Shown here piece by piece: positions 25,065 through 33,932 of a stretch of DNA of 51,509 nt. Positions within the stretch are counted from its first letter, which is position 1. Each line of letters begins with the position of its first letter. Position numbers and translations under genes: made by a program. The notes under the pieces are model-generated. The model was not told where the DNA came from. It searched no databases and was given only the letters and a program-made list of their open reading frames with translations. The stretch covers positions 1-51,509 of the forward strand of contig CACWPS010000013.1 of the NCBI GenBank assembly GCA_902762875.1. Reading direction: 5' to 3'. The DNA is from Oscillospiraceae bacterium. GTDB taxonomy: Bacteria > Bacillota > Clostridia > Oscillospirales > Acutalibacteraceae.

Positions 25065-27092
25065 TCAGCCTATTAGCAAAACATCGCTTTCTCTTGCGTT
25101 TAAGGTAATTGTTGCCGCTATTTCGGACTGTTTAGAAACGCTGAATATGTGAGGCTCCTTGCCGATAAAGTCTAATTTTGCGGTTTGATTGTCGCTGTCG
25201 CTGGGATTGGCGACAAATACAAGGTATTTAGGCGTTTCACCCTTGCTTTCGTAATAGCTTACCTTAATCTTTGACTCCTCGGGAAGAGCTCCGTTTTCCC
25301 AATAGGGATTCCACTCTGCCGCTTCAATCGGGAAGCTGTCAACCGCCTTCCAAATAGGGGAAATCAGCTCCAGCGGTTTTCCAATATCATTAGGCCTTGA
25401 AAGCATTCCGTGAATAAGTCCTATTGAAAGGGAATCCTTAAAGCTCCAATTATCAAAGGTATAGGCAAGATATTCATACGCAATACCGAAATTTCTTGCA
25501 GAATATTCGGTTCGCATATAGTCAAGCGGAATTTTATCTATACCGTTGGCATTAATATAGGTTTGCGAATGCTCCCCGTCCCAGTTTAAATGGGAGAATG
25601 AAAGGGCGGGAATATTACAGCAATTACTTAAATGCGGGTTCACCATTTTACCGAGGGGCTCGAAATATTCGTACACATTTTTCATAAAGCTTCTAAGGGC
25701 TGTTATGTTGTATGTAGGGCGAATATTGCCGTTGCGGTCCTTATAACCGCAGCCGTGATCAGTGTTTACGCAAGGAATCGGATACAGGGTTGAATCTAAA
25801 TAAACACCGTCAAAGCCGTATTCTTCAGTAAGCTTTTTAATACCCTCTGCCATATCCTTAGCATACACGGAATTAAAGCAGAGATGGTATGCCCGTTGAT
25901 TAGGCTTTCGGTACCAACCCCCCGCATAGGCTCCGCAGGGGTGCAGACTGCGGGAGGTGGCGTATTCGCTGTATTTCGGATTTAGGGTGGAAAGCTCATA
26001 GCCAAAATAAGGTATAACCTTTATACCCCGCTTATGGCATTCGGAAACAATGGTTCGGGCCAATTTTTCCGTGGGCTTTGAAAGCTCCCAGTAATTTTGA
26101 ATCTTGTTCCACTTTTCGTGAATTAAAAGTGTTGTGACGCCAAGCCTCTTAATACGGTCATAACCGATTTCGGTACTTCCTTCTACCACGGGCTTTGCGA
26201 GAAAATCGTCATATTCCTCAGGAATCTTTTTAAAGCAGTCTATGTGGAGGATTTTTTCCTTGTAGGGATTAGCAGTGAAGGGCTTTACGGGCGTTGCCTG
26301 AATTGCCATTTTAAAGCTAAGGGGCGGGTAGGTGTAGTTCTTCGGCCTGCCTGCTATGGGCTTCCAGGCTTCAACTGTTTTATCTATCAAATGGAAGCGC
26401 AGTAAAACCTCGTCCTTGCCGTCAATAATTTCAATGGCATTGTTCTCGTCGGCGGGCTCCCAATTTTCATCGCTGTCCGCACACCAGCACAGACCTTGCT
26501 TTTCGTTGCCCAACCACAAAAGCGGCTTAAATGGCAGTTTCATAGAGCAAGGAATCGCACGGCTCATACAAACGCTTGAAAACTCAAAGCCCAAGCTCTC
26601 GTCTTCAAAGGTCGGAATAGGTGCCGCCGGATAATAATGAAACAGCGAAAAATATTCTTTTTTCAAAGGAATTTCAAGCCAGAGCTTATCCAAAGAATAT
26701 TCATTAGGCTTAACCTTATCTACACCGAACTCCTCTGCAACGGTTCTGCCTCTGGGCATAATCTTTATATCCACATCGCAATAGCCGTCAAAATCAATTT
26801 TAAGTGCAGTATTTACTATAAAGGTACTGCTCTCCTCCGAACAGCACAATGTAACCTGCTCTTCGTCCCCACTCATCACAAAGGGACTCTGCTCGTTCCA
26901 GACTATTTCCTCGCCGTTTTCAAGCCCCGCAAGTCTCATAGGTGCGCTTAATATTTCATTTCCTCTGCTTACAATAGATGTAAACAGCACATTTTTATCA
27001 ACCGTATATGTCCTGTCCCACATAGAAACCGAACAACAGTCTTCACCTTCCTGTACGCTCATAGGTGTCCAAGGGGTAATAGGCTTTTTCAT
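25065..27092 (-). CDS. Glycoside hydrolase, GH123/DUF6067-like (beta-sandwich plus TIM barrel)
   Basis: The 675-aa protein has an N-terminal beta-rich half with the DUF6067-type segment KPLLWLGNEKQGLCWCADSD (W and G-L-x-W conserved) and ATPVKP before a TIM barrel. In the barrel, KVIPYFGYEL, YGFDGVYLDST (Asp433, candidate catalytic residue) and HLNWDGEHSQTY stand out. There is no signal peptide. ATG 27092 is chosen over 27131 because AAGGAGGAG lies just upstream. It follows the third DUF5107 gene by 19 bp, so both act on the same substrate. A GH129/GH36-type alpha-N-acetylgalactosaminidase is an alternative; the substrate cannot be fixed. Confidence 0.65.
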   Translation of the reverse strand: MKKPITPWTPMSVQEGEDCCSVSMWDRTYTVDKNVLFTSIVSRGNEILSAPMRLAGLENGEEIVWNEQSPFVMSGDEEQVTLCCSEESSTFIVNTALKIDFDGYCDVDIKIMPRGRTVAEEFGVDKVKPNEYSLDKLWLEIPLKKEYFSLFHYYPAAPIPTFEDESLGFEFSSVCMSRAIPCSMKLPFKPLLWLGNEKQGLCWCADSDENWEPADENNAIEIIDGKDEVLLRFHLIDKTVEAWKPIAGRPKNYTYPPLSFKMAIQATPVKPFTANPYKEKILHIDCFKKIPEEYDDFLAKPVVEGSTEIGYDRIKRLGVTTLLIHEKWNKIQNYWELSKPTEKLARTIVSECHKRGIKVIPYFGYELSTLNPKYSEYATSRSLHPCGAYAGGWYRKPNQRAYHLCFNSVYAKDMAEGIKKLTEEYGFDGVYLDSTLYPIPCVNTDHGCGYKDRNGNIRPTYNITALRSFMKNVYEYFEPLGKMVNPHLSNCCNIPALSFSHLNWDGEHSQTYINANGIDKIPLDYMRTEYSARNFGIAYEYLAYTFDNWSFKDSLSIGLIHGMLSRPNDIGKPLELISPIWKAVDSFPIEAAEWNPYWENGALPEESKIKVSYYESKGETPKYLVFVANPSDSDNQTAKLDFIGKEPHIFSVSKQSEIAATITLNARESDVLLIG

Positions 27093-27111
27093 AAAACTCC
27101 TCCTTAATGCG

Positions 27112-29118
27112 TTAATGCGTTCTGAAATCAAGGTTTTTAAGCGGATATTTTTCCTCGGTCAACTGCCTTAGCTTTTCAGGCTCGGTTATCCCCGTTTCTT
27201 CCGAAAGAATTTTTCCGTAAAGGTCGAACCAAACATCCGAAATCGCCGTGTCACCCTCCTTAATGTCGGGCATATCAAGGCTGTAATTAAGTATTTTTGC
27301 GGCTTCTTCATAACGGTCAAGCGCCATTAAGGCTTTAACCAGGCAAAGCTTCAGTCTGCCGTCCTTTTGCATATCCCCTATTTGGTCAAAGGCATCAAGC
27401 CATTCGCTGTATTTGCCCGCCTGCAGATATGTTGTTGCGGTATCCACCAAAATACCTCGGCAGGTTTTATTAAGGGTGAAGGCTTTTTTCATATAAGTAT
27501 AAGCCTTCTCTATGTCGTGATATTCGTTGCGGTAAATCATTGCTATATTTCGGTAGCACCAAGCGTTAGGCTTCTTTTCCACAGCTTCTAAAAAGAGGCT
27601 TAGTGCACTATCGGTATTACCCACAGCGTATTCCATAACTCCCAAATGCATAAGGGAATACCAATTACGGTTTTCGGGGGTTTCCAAGGATTTCTTTAAA
27701 AGCTTATGCCAAAACTCATCAATCACATATCCATTAGGCTCCTCCGCCTCGTCCTTTTCGGCAAGACAGCCTGTTTCAAGCAGGTCTATCCATTCCCGCT
27801 GAACTTCTGTTATAGCCTCATTGGGAATCACAATCTCGCTTGAAAGCGAGGGCAGATTTTGCACCCTTCGGCTAAGCTCCTCCAAGGCACCCCAGCCCGA
27901 GCCCAAGCAAAGCACTTCGCCCGAAACCGCCTTATAATTCTTGACGCCCGACAGGGCTTTATTTATACCGTTTTCAAAGGATTGTGCAAGCTCTTCCTTG
28001 ACGGCACTGACTGCGGTTTCCCAATCTCCGTGAGCCTTCTCCCCGCAATTTATCGGGCCGTATGCCTCTACCCAGCTCCAGACCTCCCCGTCGGACATAG
28101 GTATATGCTCGAGCTGAGTTCTTGCAAGCCCTGCCTGAATTTCTATATAGCCGTCATTACTGCCGTCGGATAAAAATTTATTCCAGTTTTTACCTCCCTC
28201 GCCCTGACCCCAAACAAATAGCTTTCTTCCCTTTAATTCTGAAGTAGAGCACTGAAGTAATCCGTAGCCCTCTTTATCCACAGCGGTTATCCATTTTTCT
28301 CCATTGTCGGGAATATTGTAAAAAAAGTCCAGCGAACGGCTCAGGTTATCGGGATAGGATACATCTGTATCAAGGGTATAAGGGAGCACCGAATAATCAA
28401 GCACATAGTGGTCGTTGCCGAAATAGTTTACAAAGGTCTCCTTTGTGGGAACAATTACCCTTGTTTTTTCATAGGCGGGCACCGCTATATTTGACCACCA
28501 ATACATCCAGATTTCCTTACCCGTTCTGTTTTCGATTTTCGGTCTTATGTATAAAAAGCTTGAATTTTCGGGAATCCAGGCATCTATGCTGTAAAGCACA
28601 CCCCTTATTCTCTCGTACTCAAACATACGAAGACCCTCATTGCCGTCGGGCATGGTGATTTTTTGTGCAAAAAGCGGGTCGCAGGTAAGGGGGTTATGCC
28701 CTTTAATAGAAACATTAAACTCCACACCGCCGCTGAACCAAGCGTTTCTGAGCGCTAAATTACCGGGTTGGAAAACAGGGTTGCAATAAAGCAATTCTCT
28801 GTTTGTTGTTTTATCAATCAAGGACCACAATCTGCCGCCGAGCTCGGGCAAAAATACCGCCTTTAAATTCTCATTTTCAAGAACAATCGAATTAAATGCT
28901 CTATTCTTCCTTTCACGGTTATATCCGTCCTGCTGACGGTAAGGCAGCATTGTTGAAATCATACCCTTATTTATGTATTTCTTAAGCTCTGCGGGTACGG
29001 CGTCTGTGGTTTCGATTTTTGCATGAATATAGCTTACATTTTTAATATCGGGCAACGGATTTTCTTTTCCCATATCAGCGCCGGGCATAATATAGGGAGC
29101 AGTATAACATTTAGACAT
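27112..29118 (-). CDS. DUF5107 domain protein with shorter TPR tail (668 aa), paralogue 3
   Basis: The N-terminal 390 residues follow the DUF5107 pattern: ENENLKAVFLPELGGRLWSL, FSGGVEFNVSIKGH (128-141), GVLYSIDAWI, YWWSNIAVPAYE, RKLFVWGQGEGG. It differs from paralogues 1 and 2 in the first pocket motif (NWP.HHR becomes NVSIKGH) and has only a few TPR-like pairs near residues 480-650 (NWYSLMHLGVMEYAVGNTDSA). No signal peptide. ATG 29118 follows a GGAGGTAAAT site. It heads an operon with a DUF6067-like hydrolase and is divergent from an AraC gene. The divergence suggests a different substrate; no reaction is known to me. Confidence 0.8.
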   Translation of the reverse strand: MSKCYTAPYIMPGADMGKENPLPDIKNVSYIHAKIETTDAVPAELKKYINKGMISTMLPYRQQDGYNRERKNRAFNSIVLENENLKAVFLPELGGRLWSLIDKTTNRELLYCNPVFQPGNLALRNAWFSGGVEFNVSIKGHNPLTCDPLFAQKITMPDGNEGLRMFEYERIRGVLYSIDAWIPENSSFLYIRPKIENRTGKEIWMYWWSNIAVPAYEKTRVIVPTKETFVNYFGNDHYVLDYSVLPYTLDTDVSYPDNLSRSLDFFYNIPDNGEKWITAVDKEGYGLLQCSTSELKGRKLFVWGQGEGGKNWNKFLSDGSNDGYIEIQAGLARTQLEHIPMSDGEVWSWVEAYGPINCGEKAHGDWETAVSAVKEELAQSFENGINKALSGVKNYKAVSGEVLCLGSGWGALEELSRRVQNLPSLSSEIVIPNEAITEVQREWIDLLETGCLAEKDEAEEPNGYVIDEFWHKLLKKSLETPENRNWYSLMHLGVMEYAVGNTDSALSLFLEAVEKKPNAWCYRNIAMIYRNEYHDIEKAYTYMKKAFTLNKTCRGILVDTATTYLQAGKYSEWLDAFDQIGDMQKDGRLKLCLVKALMALDRYEEAAKILNYSLDMPDIKEGDTAISDVWFDLYGKILSEETGITEPEKLRQLTEEKYPLKNLDFRTH

Positions 29119-29144
29119 ATTTACCTCCGTGAGTTTTTTATTTC

Positions 29145-29173
29145 ATTATATAAAAGCATAACTTCTCATACAA
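29145..29173 (-). promoter_or_regulatory. Promoter of DUF5107 paralogue 3 with shared TATAAAAGCATAA motif
   Basis: On the minus strand TTGTAT (29173-29168), 17 bp, TATAAT (29150-29145). The plus-strand 13-mer TATAAAAGCATAA at 29149-29161 is identical to the one in the promoter of DUF5107 paralogue 2 and overlaps the spacer. Confidence 0.6.
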
Positions 29174-29254
29174 TGCAAAATAAAACCTTGTTTTTGTAAA
29201 AAACGCTCATTTAATTTTTAAGCAATATGTGTTATTATATTGTTGGGTGATAAT

Positions 29255-30058
29255 ATGCAAAGCTATTACGATATAAATATCGGGGATATTTCGGTTGTAG
29301 TTAAGAAAAAGGAAATCGCCTCATTTGTATATAATTGCGAGGGCAGGTATCAGGACGGTTTTATCTTTATTACCGGCGGAACCGGTGTTTTTGAAAATTC
29401 CGAACAAAAAGTCAAACTGCAAAAAGACGATGTTTTAATACTTTCAAAGGGCGAAAAATACACAGTATCAGCCTTAGACAATGATTTTGAATACATTACC
29501 ACCGCCTTTGAGGTTTACCCGCAAAACGCCTTTCACACAATCGGTCTGCCCACCTTTATGAAAATAGGTGCCCATAGGTATTTGGTAAATCAGTTTGAAT
29601 GGTTATTATCCATTTGGGAAGAACGCTCACCTTTATATGTTTTAAAAACCAAAATTCAGTTGGAGCAGATAATAATAGATTTATTTAATATAAGCACCGA
29701 AAACAAGGAAAATGCAACCGACGATAACATACTTTTGCCCGCAATAAATTATATTAACCGTTTTTACGATAAGGAAATTTCGGTCACGGAATTAGCCGAG
29801 CTTTGTAAATTAAGCGTTTCCCATTTCAGAAGAGTTTTTAAAGAAAAAACAGGCTTTACCCCTTTAGGGTACAGGGAGTCGGTTCGTATTCATTGGGCAA
29901 AGCAGCTGCTTATAAGCGATTTTTTCACAGTATCCGAAATAGCGCATAAGCTTGGGTATTATGACATTTACCATTTCAGTAAGGATTTTAAAAGATACAC
30001 CGCTATGTCCCCCAAAGAATATGTAAAAAACTATAAAAAAACTGCCGCAGGTGAATAA
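29255..30058 (+). CDS. AraC-family transcriptional regulator
   Basis: The 267-aa protein has a cupin-like N-terminus (GRYQDGFIFITGGTGVFE, LQKDDVLILSKGEKYTVSA) and a C-terminal AraC DNA-binding domain (VTELAELCKLSVSHFRRVFKEKTG, then VRIHWAKQLLISDFFTVSEIAHKLG, YYDIYHFSKDFKRYTAMSPKEY). ATG 29255 is preferred because GGGTG precedes it; TTG 29240 opens the frame earlier. It is divergent from DUF5107 paralogue 3 and its hydrolase and should control them. The downstream terminator stem includes its last codons. Confidence 0.9.
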   Translation: MQSYYDINIGDISVVVKKKEIASFVYNCEGRYQDGFIFITGGTGVFENSEQKVKLQKDDVLILSKGEKYTVSALDNDFEYITTAFEVYPQNAFHTIGLPTFMKIGAHRYLVNQFEWLLSIWEERSPLYVLKTKIQLEQIIIDLFNISTENKENATDDNILLPAINYINRFYDKEISVTELAELCKLSVSHFRRVFKEKTGFTPLGYRESVRIHWAKQLLISDFFTVSEIAHKLGYYDIYHFSKDFKRYTAMSPKEYVKNYKKTAAGE

Positions 30059-30074
30059 AATCACAAGCGGCAGT
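30041..30074 (-). terminator. Terminator of the heterodimeric ABC exporter operon (overlaps the AraC stop)
   Basis: ACTGCCGC (30041-30048) pairs with GCGGCAGT (30067-30074). On the minus strand it is followed by TTTTTTATAG, a strong T-run; on the plus strand by CTATTTTG, so it may work both ways. The left arm lies in the last AraC codons. Confidence 0.75.
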
Positions 30075-30087
30075 CTATTTTGTTTAT

Positions 30088-31809
30088 TTAATAAGAATTG
30101 TAAAGCTTTGCATAAAAGCCGTTTTTATGAAGCAGCTCCTCGTGGGTACCTTGCTCGCAGACCCTACCGTCCTTCATAACCAGTATGCAGTCGGCGTCCC
30201 GTATAGTTGAAAGTCTGTGCGCCACAACAAAGGAGGTTCTGCCCTCCATAAGCCGTAAAAAGGCGTCCTGCACCTTAATTTCGGTGCGGGTATCGATTGA
30301 GGAGGTCGCTTCGTCAAGTATCAGCATTGGGGGCTTCATAAGCATTACCCTTGCAATACACAAAAGCTGGCGCTCCCCCTCCGAAAGCCCGTCATCATCG
30401 CCGATTACGGTATCGTACCCGTTTTTAAGCCGCTTTATAAAGCCGTGGGCACGGGCGGCCTTGGCGGCGGCGATTATTTCCTCAGCGGTAGCATCAGGCT
30501 TACCGAAAGCGATATTTTCCCTTACCGTACCCTTTTTAATCCAGGTATCCTGTAGCACCATTCCGAAATGGGTTCTAAGGCTCTCCCTCGTGATGTTCTT
30601 AATATCCTCACCGTCTACGGTTATACTGCCTTTATCGACATCGTAAAACCGCAGCAGCAGATTTATAAGGGTGGTTTTTCCGCAACCCGTGGGACCCACC
30701 ACCGCAATTTTTTTACCCGCAGGGGCAAAAAAGTCAAAGCCCTCAATAAGTCTTTTATTTTTATCGTAGGAAAAGGCTACATTATTAAAGGCAACATCAC
30801 CTTTAGGATTATCAAGTGACTTGTTTCCGCTATCGGTAACCTCGGGCTGTTCATCAATAAGCTCAAAAATTCTATCTGCACAGGCAAGGGCATTTTGCAG
30901 CTCGGTTATAACCCCCGAAATCTCGTTAAAGGGCTTTGTGTACTGGTTTGAATAGGCAAGAAAGCTCACAAAGCCGCCCACCGTCATTATGCCGTTCACC
31001 GCAAAAATTCCGCCCACAAGCCCCACAACCGCATAAATTATATTGTTTATAAATCTGGTTGTCGGGTTGGTAAGTGAGGAAAAGAAAATTGCCTTTAAGG
31101 AATAACGGCGTAGTCTTTCATTGACCTCGTCAAAATCCTCCACCGTTTTTTGCTCTTTAGAGAACGCCTGAACGGTCTTTTGGTTCGTTATCATCTCGTT
31201 TATAAAGGCGGTTTGTTCGCCTCTGGTTTCCGACTGCTTTTTAAACATATCATAGCTTTTCTTGGCTATAAACCGCGCGGTAAAGAGGGAAAGCGGAGTT
31301 AATACTACCACCGCCAATGCCAAAAGGGGCGAAATGGTGAGCATAAACACAAGGGTGACTATAATCGTCACAACACCTGTAAAAAGCTGTGAAAAGCCTA
31401 AAATCAAGCCGTCCGCAAACTGCTCGGCATCGGCGATTACACGGCTTACAATGTCGCCGTGGGGGTGTGCATCCGCAAAGGCAACAGGAAGACTTTGCAG
31501 ATGTGAAAATGCACGGTCTCTAAGCTCACGCACGGTATTATAGGCTATGCGGTTGTTAATGACCGTCATAAGCCAGTTAAGCACCGCACTTAAAACAGCG
31601 CAGATTAAAATGCCCAAAAGGGCTTTTTTTATTACAGAAAAATCAACACCGCCTACTGTGGCTATTCCGTCTATCGCATTGCCCGCAAGCACAGGAATAT
31701 AAAGGGTTAAAATAACGCTTGCCACCGATATTATAAGGGATAAAATAAGGGACACCTTAAAGCGGCCGATAACCGACAAAACCCGTTTTAAAACCGATTT
31801 GTTTTTCAT
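30088..31809 (-). CDS. ABC exporter half-transporter, catalytic-site subunit (heterodimer partner)
   Basis: The 573-aa protein fuses a six-helix membrane domain (residues 1-320) to a nucleotide-binding domain. The latter has Walker A VVGPTGCGKTT, an altered signature LSEGERQLL (usual LSGGQRQ), Walker B MLILDEATSS with the catalytic Glu, and the switch His in VAHRLSTIRDAD. With the next gene, which has the canonical signature but a degenerate Walker B, it should form an asymmetric heterodimeric exporter of the BmrC/BmrD or TM287/288 kind, often multidrug. The start overlaps the partner gene by 4 bp. Confidence 0.92.
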   Translation of the reverse strand: MKNKSVLKRVLSVIGRFKVSLILSLIISVASVILTLYIPVLAGNAIDGIATVGGVDFSVIKKALLGILICAVLSAVLNWLMTVINNRIAYNTVRELRDRAFSHLQSLPVAFADAHPHGDIVSRVIADAEQFADGLILGFSQLFTGVVTIIVTLVFMLTISPLLALAVVVLTPLSLFTARFIAKKSYDMFKKQSETRGEQTAFINEMITNQKTVQAFSKEQKTVEDFDEVNERLRRYSLKAIFFSSLTNPTTRFINNIIYAVVGLVGGIFAVNGIMTVGGFVSFLAYSNQYTKPFNEISGVITELQNALACADRIFELIDEQPEVTDSGNKSLDNPKGDVAFNNVAFSYDKNKRLIEGFDFFAPAGKKIAVVGPTGCGKTTLINLLLRFYDVDKGSITVDGEDIKNITRESLRTHFGMVLQDTWIKKGTVRENIAFGKPDATAEEIIAAAKAARAHGFIKRLKNGYDTVIGDDDGLSEGERQLLCIARVMLMKPPMLILDEATSSIDTRTEIKVQDAFLRLMEGRTSFVVAHRLSTIRDADCILVMKDGRVCEQGTHEELLHKNGFYAKLYNSY

Positions 31810-33533
31810 ATACTCACCGCCTCGCTTTCAAGCTGTGAAGTACAGATTTCCTTATATACCTCACAGGTGTTTAACAGCTCCTCATTTGTGCCAATGCCCA
31901 CAAGCTCCCCCTCGTCAAGCACGGCGATAACATCGGCGTTCCTTATAGCCGAAACCCGCTGTGAAACGGTTATAACGGTGGGTGAAAAATCGGTATTTTT
32001 TAAGGCAGAATTCAGCGCCGCACTTGTTGCATAGTCAAGGGCGCTTGCCGAATCGTCAAGTATTAATATTTCGGGTTTTCTTACTACCGCTCGAGCTATT
32101 GTCATTCGCTGTCTCTGCCCGCCCGAAAGGTTTTTGCCCCCCTGTTCAAGTACGAAATCAAGCTGACCTGTCTTGTCAAGTATCATCTGCTTAGCCTGTG
32201 CGGTATCAAGTGCCTGCCATATTTCTTCGTCGGTAGCGTCAGGTTTTCCGAAGCGGATATTATCCCTCACCGTACCCTTAAAGAGCACCTTTTTCTGGGA
32301 AACCACGCCTATTTTATTTCTAAGTGCGGCAGTATCGTACTGCTTTACATCAACCCCGTCAACAAGCACGCTGCCGCCGGTCACATCGTAAAACCTCGGT
32401 ATCAAATTTACAAGGGAGCTTTTGCCCGAGCCTGTGGAGCCGATGACGCCGATGGTTTGCCCCCGCTTTATTTTAAGATTGATATTGCTAAGGGCGTTTT
32501 CGCCCCCGCCGTAGGAAAGGCTTGCGTTATTAAATTCAACTATATAGGGGTTATTCAGGTCCCCCTCGGTTATATTGCCCGAGATCATATTGGGGTGGGT
32601 ATCAAGCACCGACTGTATACGGTTTCCGCAGGCAATCGCCTTTGTGACCGAGATTATAAGGTTTGCAAGCTTTACAAGCTCAATTAAAATCTGTGACATA
32701 TAGTTATACTGCGCCACAACATCGCCGCTTGTCGCCGAGCCGATATTCACCCTTACCCCGCCGATATAAATAATCGCAATTATCGCTATATTTATTACAA
32801 GCACGGTCACGGGATTTAAAAAGGCGGAAATTTTGCCCACCGCAATCTGCATATCGGCAAGTGCACGGTTTTGGGCGTTAAAATCGGAAATTTCCTCTTT
32901 TTCCTTACAAAAAGCACGCACTACCCGAGTGCCCGAGAGGTTTTCACGGGTTTTTGCCAGTACATTATCAAGCCTTTGCTGCACCTTGCGGTAAAGGGGA
33001 ATACAGAAAAGGGTTATAGCAAAAATTATAACCGCAAGTATCGGTACTGCCACCGCAAAAACAAGGGCGGTAGGCACATCTACCGTAAAGGCCATTATCA
33101 TTGCACCGAAGACGACAATCGGGGAACGCAAAACAAGACGGAAGGTAAGATTTACCCCCGACTGCACCTGATTAATATCCCCCGTAAGCCTTGTTATAAG
33201 GGTCGGTGCCCCCAGCTCGTCAAGCTGTGAAAAAGAAAGCTTTTCTATGTGGGAGAATACTGCGTGCTTCACCTTAGCGGAAAAGCCCACTGCGGCATTA
33301 GCTGCGAAATACTGCGCCGCAACAGCACAGACAAGCCCCAACACCGCAAAAATGCCCAGCACGCCGCACATTTTTAGAATGTAAGACTTATCCCCGCCCG
33401 CTATTCCGTTATCGATAATCGCCGCCACTATAAGCGGCACAATAAGCTCGAAAACCGCCTCGGTCAGCTTGAATAACGGAGCTAAAATACTTTCTTTTTT
33501 ATAGTGTTTTAAATATTTTAACAGTTTAAACAT
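31806..33533 (-). CDS. ABC exporter half-transporter, degenerate-site subunit (heterodimer partner)
   Basis: The 575-aa protein has a six-helix membrane domain and a nucleotide-binding domain with Walker A VIGSTGSGKSS and a canonical signature LSGGQRQR. Its Walker B reads ILILDDSAS, so the catalytic Glu is replaced by Asp, and the switch His is replaced by Gln (TVSQRVSAIRNAD). These are the marks of the non-hydrolysing half of heterodimeric exporters. First gene of a two-gene operon with a good promoter at 33551-33579. The substrate is unknown. Confidence 0.92.
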   Translation of the reverse strand: MFKLLKYLKHYKKESILAPLFKLTEAVFELIVPLIVAAIIDNGIAGGDKSYILKMCGVLGIFAVLGLVCAVAAQYFAANAAVGFSAKVKHAVFSHIEKLSFSQLDELGAPTLITRLTGDINQVQSGVNLTFRLVLRSPIVVFGAMIMAFTVDVPTALVFAVAVPILAVIIFAITLFCIPLYRKVQQRLDNVLAKTRENLSGTRVVRAFCKEKEEISDFNAQNRALADMQIAVGKISAFLNPVTVLVINIAIIAIIYIGGVRVNIGSATSGDVVAQYNYMSQILIELVKLANLIISVTKAIACGNRIQSVLDTHPNMISGNITEGDLNNPYIVEFNNASLSYGGGENALSNINLKIKRGQTIGVIGSTGSGKSSLVNLIPRFYDVTGGSVLVDGVDVKQYDTAALRNKIGVVSQKKVLFKGTVRDNIRFGKPDATDEEIWQALDTAQAKQMILDKTGQLDFVLEQGGKNLSGGQRQRMTIARAVVRKPEILILDDSASALDYATSAALNSALKNTDFSPTVITVSQRVSAIRNADVIAVLDEGELVGIGTNEELLNTCEVYKEICTSQLESEAVSI

Positions 33534-33550
33534 ATATCAATCCCCGATAA

Positions 33551-33579
33551 ATAATAACATTATTGTTTTCCCTTTTCAA
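33551..33579 (-). promoter_or_regulatory. Sigma-A-type promoter of the ABC exporter operon
   Basis: Minus strand TTGAAA (33579-33574), 17 bp, TATTAT (33556-33551), 18 bp upstream of ATG 33533. Confidence 0.6.
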
Positions 33580-33608
33580 GCCCCTATGCCGAATTATTGA
33601 AAAATATT

Positions 33609-33649
33609 AATCCCGCACCCATTTATTAAATGAAAATAGGTGCGGGATT
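33609..33649 (-). terminator. Terminator after the ribbon-helix-helix gene
   Basis: TCCCGCACC (33611-33619) pairs with GGTGCGGGA (33639-33647) across an AT-rich loop. It is followed on the minus strand by TTAATATTTTTC, just past the stop of the small gene at 33652. Confidence 0.7.
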
Positions 33650-33651
33650 AA

Positions 33652-33828
33652 TTAATTATTTTGATTTTCAATATTCTCCAATGCGTATTTACAGCATTGC
33701 AGAACCAGTAAATTAAAGGAAATATTATTATCGGTTGCCGTTTTATTGAGCTTCTCAAACAAAGCCTCGGTAAAACGCACCGTCCTCGCTACATTCGCAC
33801 TCTTAAGCTCGTTATCTATTTTAAACAT
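33652..33828 (-). CDS. Small ribbon-helix-helix (Arc/CopG-like) DNA-binding protein
   Basis: The 58-aa protein reads ...ANVARTVRFTEALFEKLNKT followed by ATDNNISFNLLVLQCCKYAL. A basic beta strand (ARTVRFT), a helix and a second helix after a polar turn form the compact ribbon-helix-helix layout of CopG/MetJ/Arc-type repressors, which bind DNA as dimers. ATG 33828 has GGTG 6 nt upstream; ATG 33834 or 33840 are less likely. It faces a small Cys-rich protein across a 104-bp gap with palindromic half-sites, its likely operator. Confidence 0.7.
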   Translation of the reverse strand: MFKIDNELKSANVARTVRFTEALFEKLNKTATDNNISFNLLVLQCCKYALENIENQNN

Positions 33829-33861
33829 TTTCATCACCAATATAATAGTATGCTCATTTTT

Positions 33862-33889
33862 GGTTATGTTTATATAACCATTTATGGTT
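33862..33889. promoter_or_regulatory. Candidate ribbon-helix-helix operator: three GGTTAT-type half-sites
   Basis: GGTTAT (33862-33867) and ATAACC (33874-33879) form an inverted repeat with a 6-bp spacer, and a third half-site ATGGTT (33884-33889) follows, itself inverted against AACCAT. They lie between the two small divergent genes and overlap the -35 box of the Cys-rich gene. Confidence 0.5.
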
Positions 33890-33916
33890 GCATAATTACA
33901 ATTTATAATATATAAT
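33888..33916 (+). promoter_or_regulatory. Sigma-A-type promoter of the Cys-rich small protein
   Basis: TTGCAT (33888-33893), 17 bp, TATAAT (33911-33916), 16 bp before the start codon. The -35 box overlaps the third operator half-site. Confidence 0.6.
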
Positions 33917-33932
33917 ATTATAGGTGATGAAA

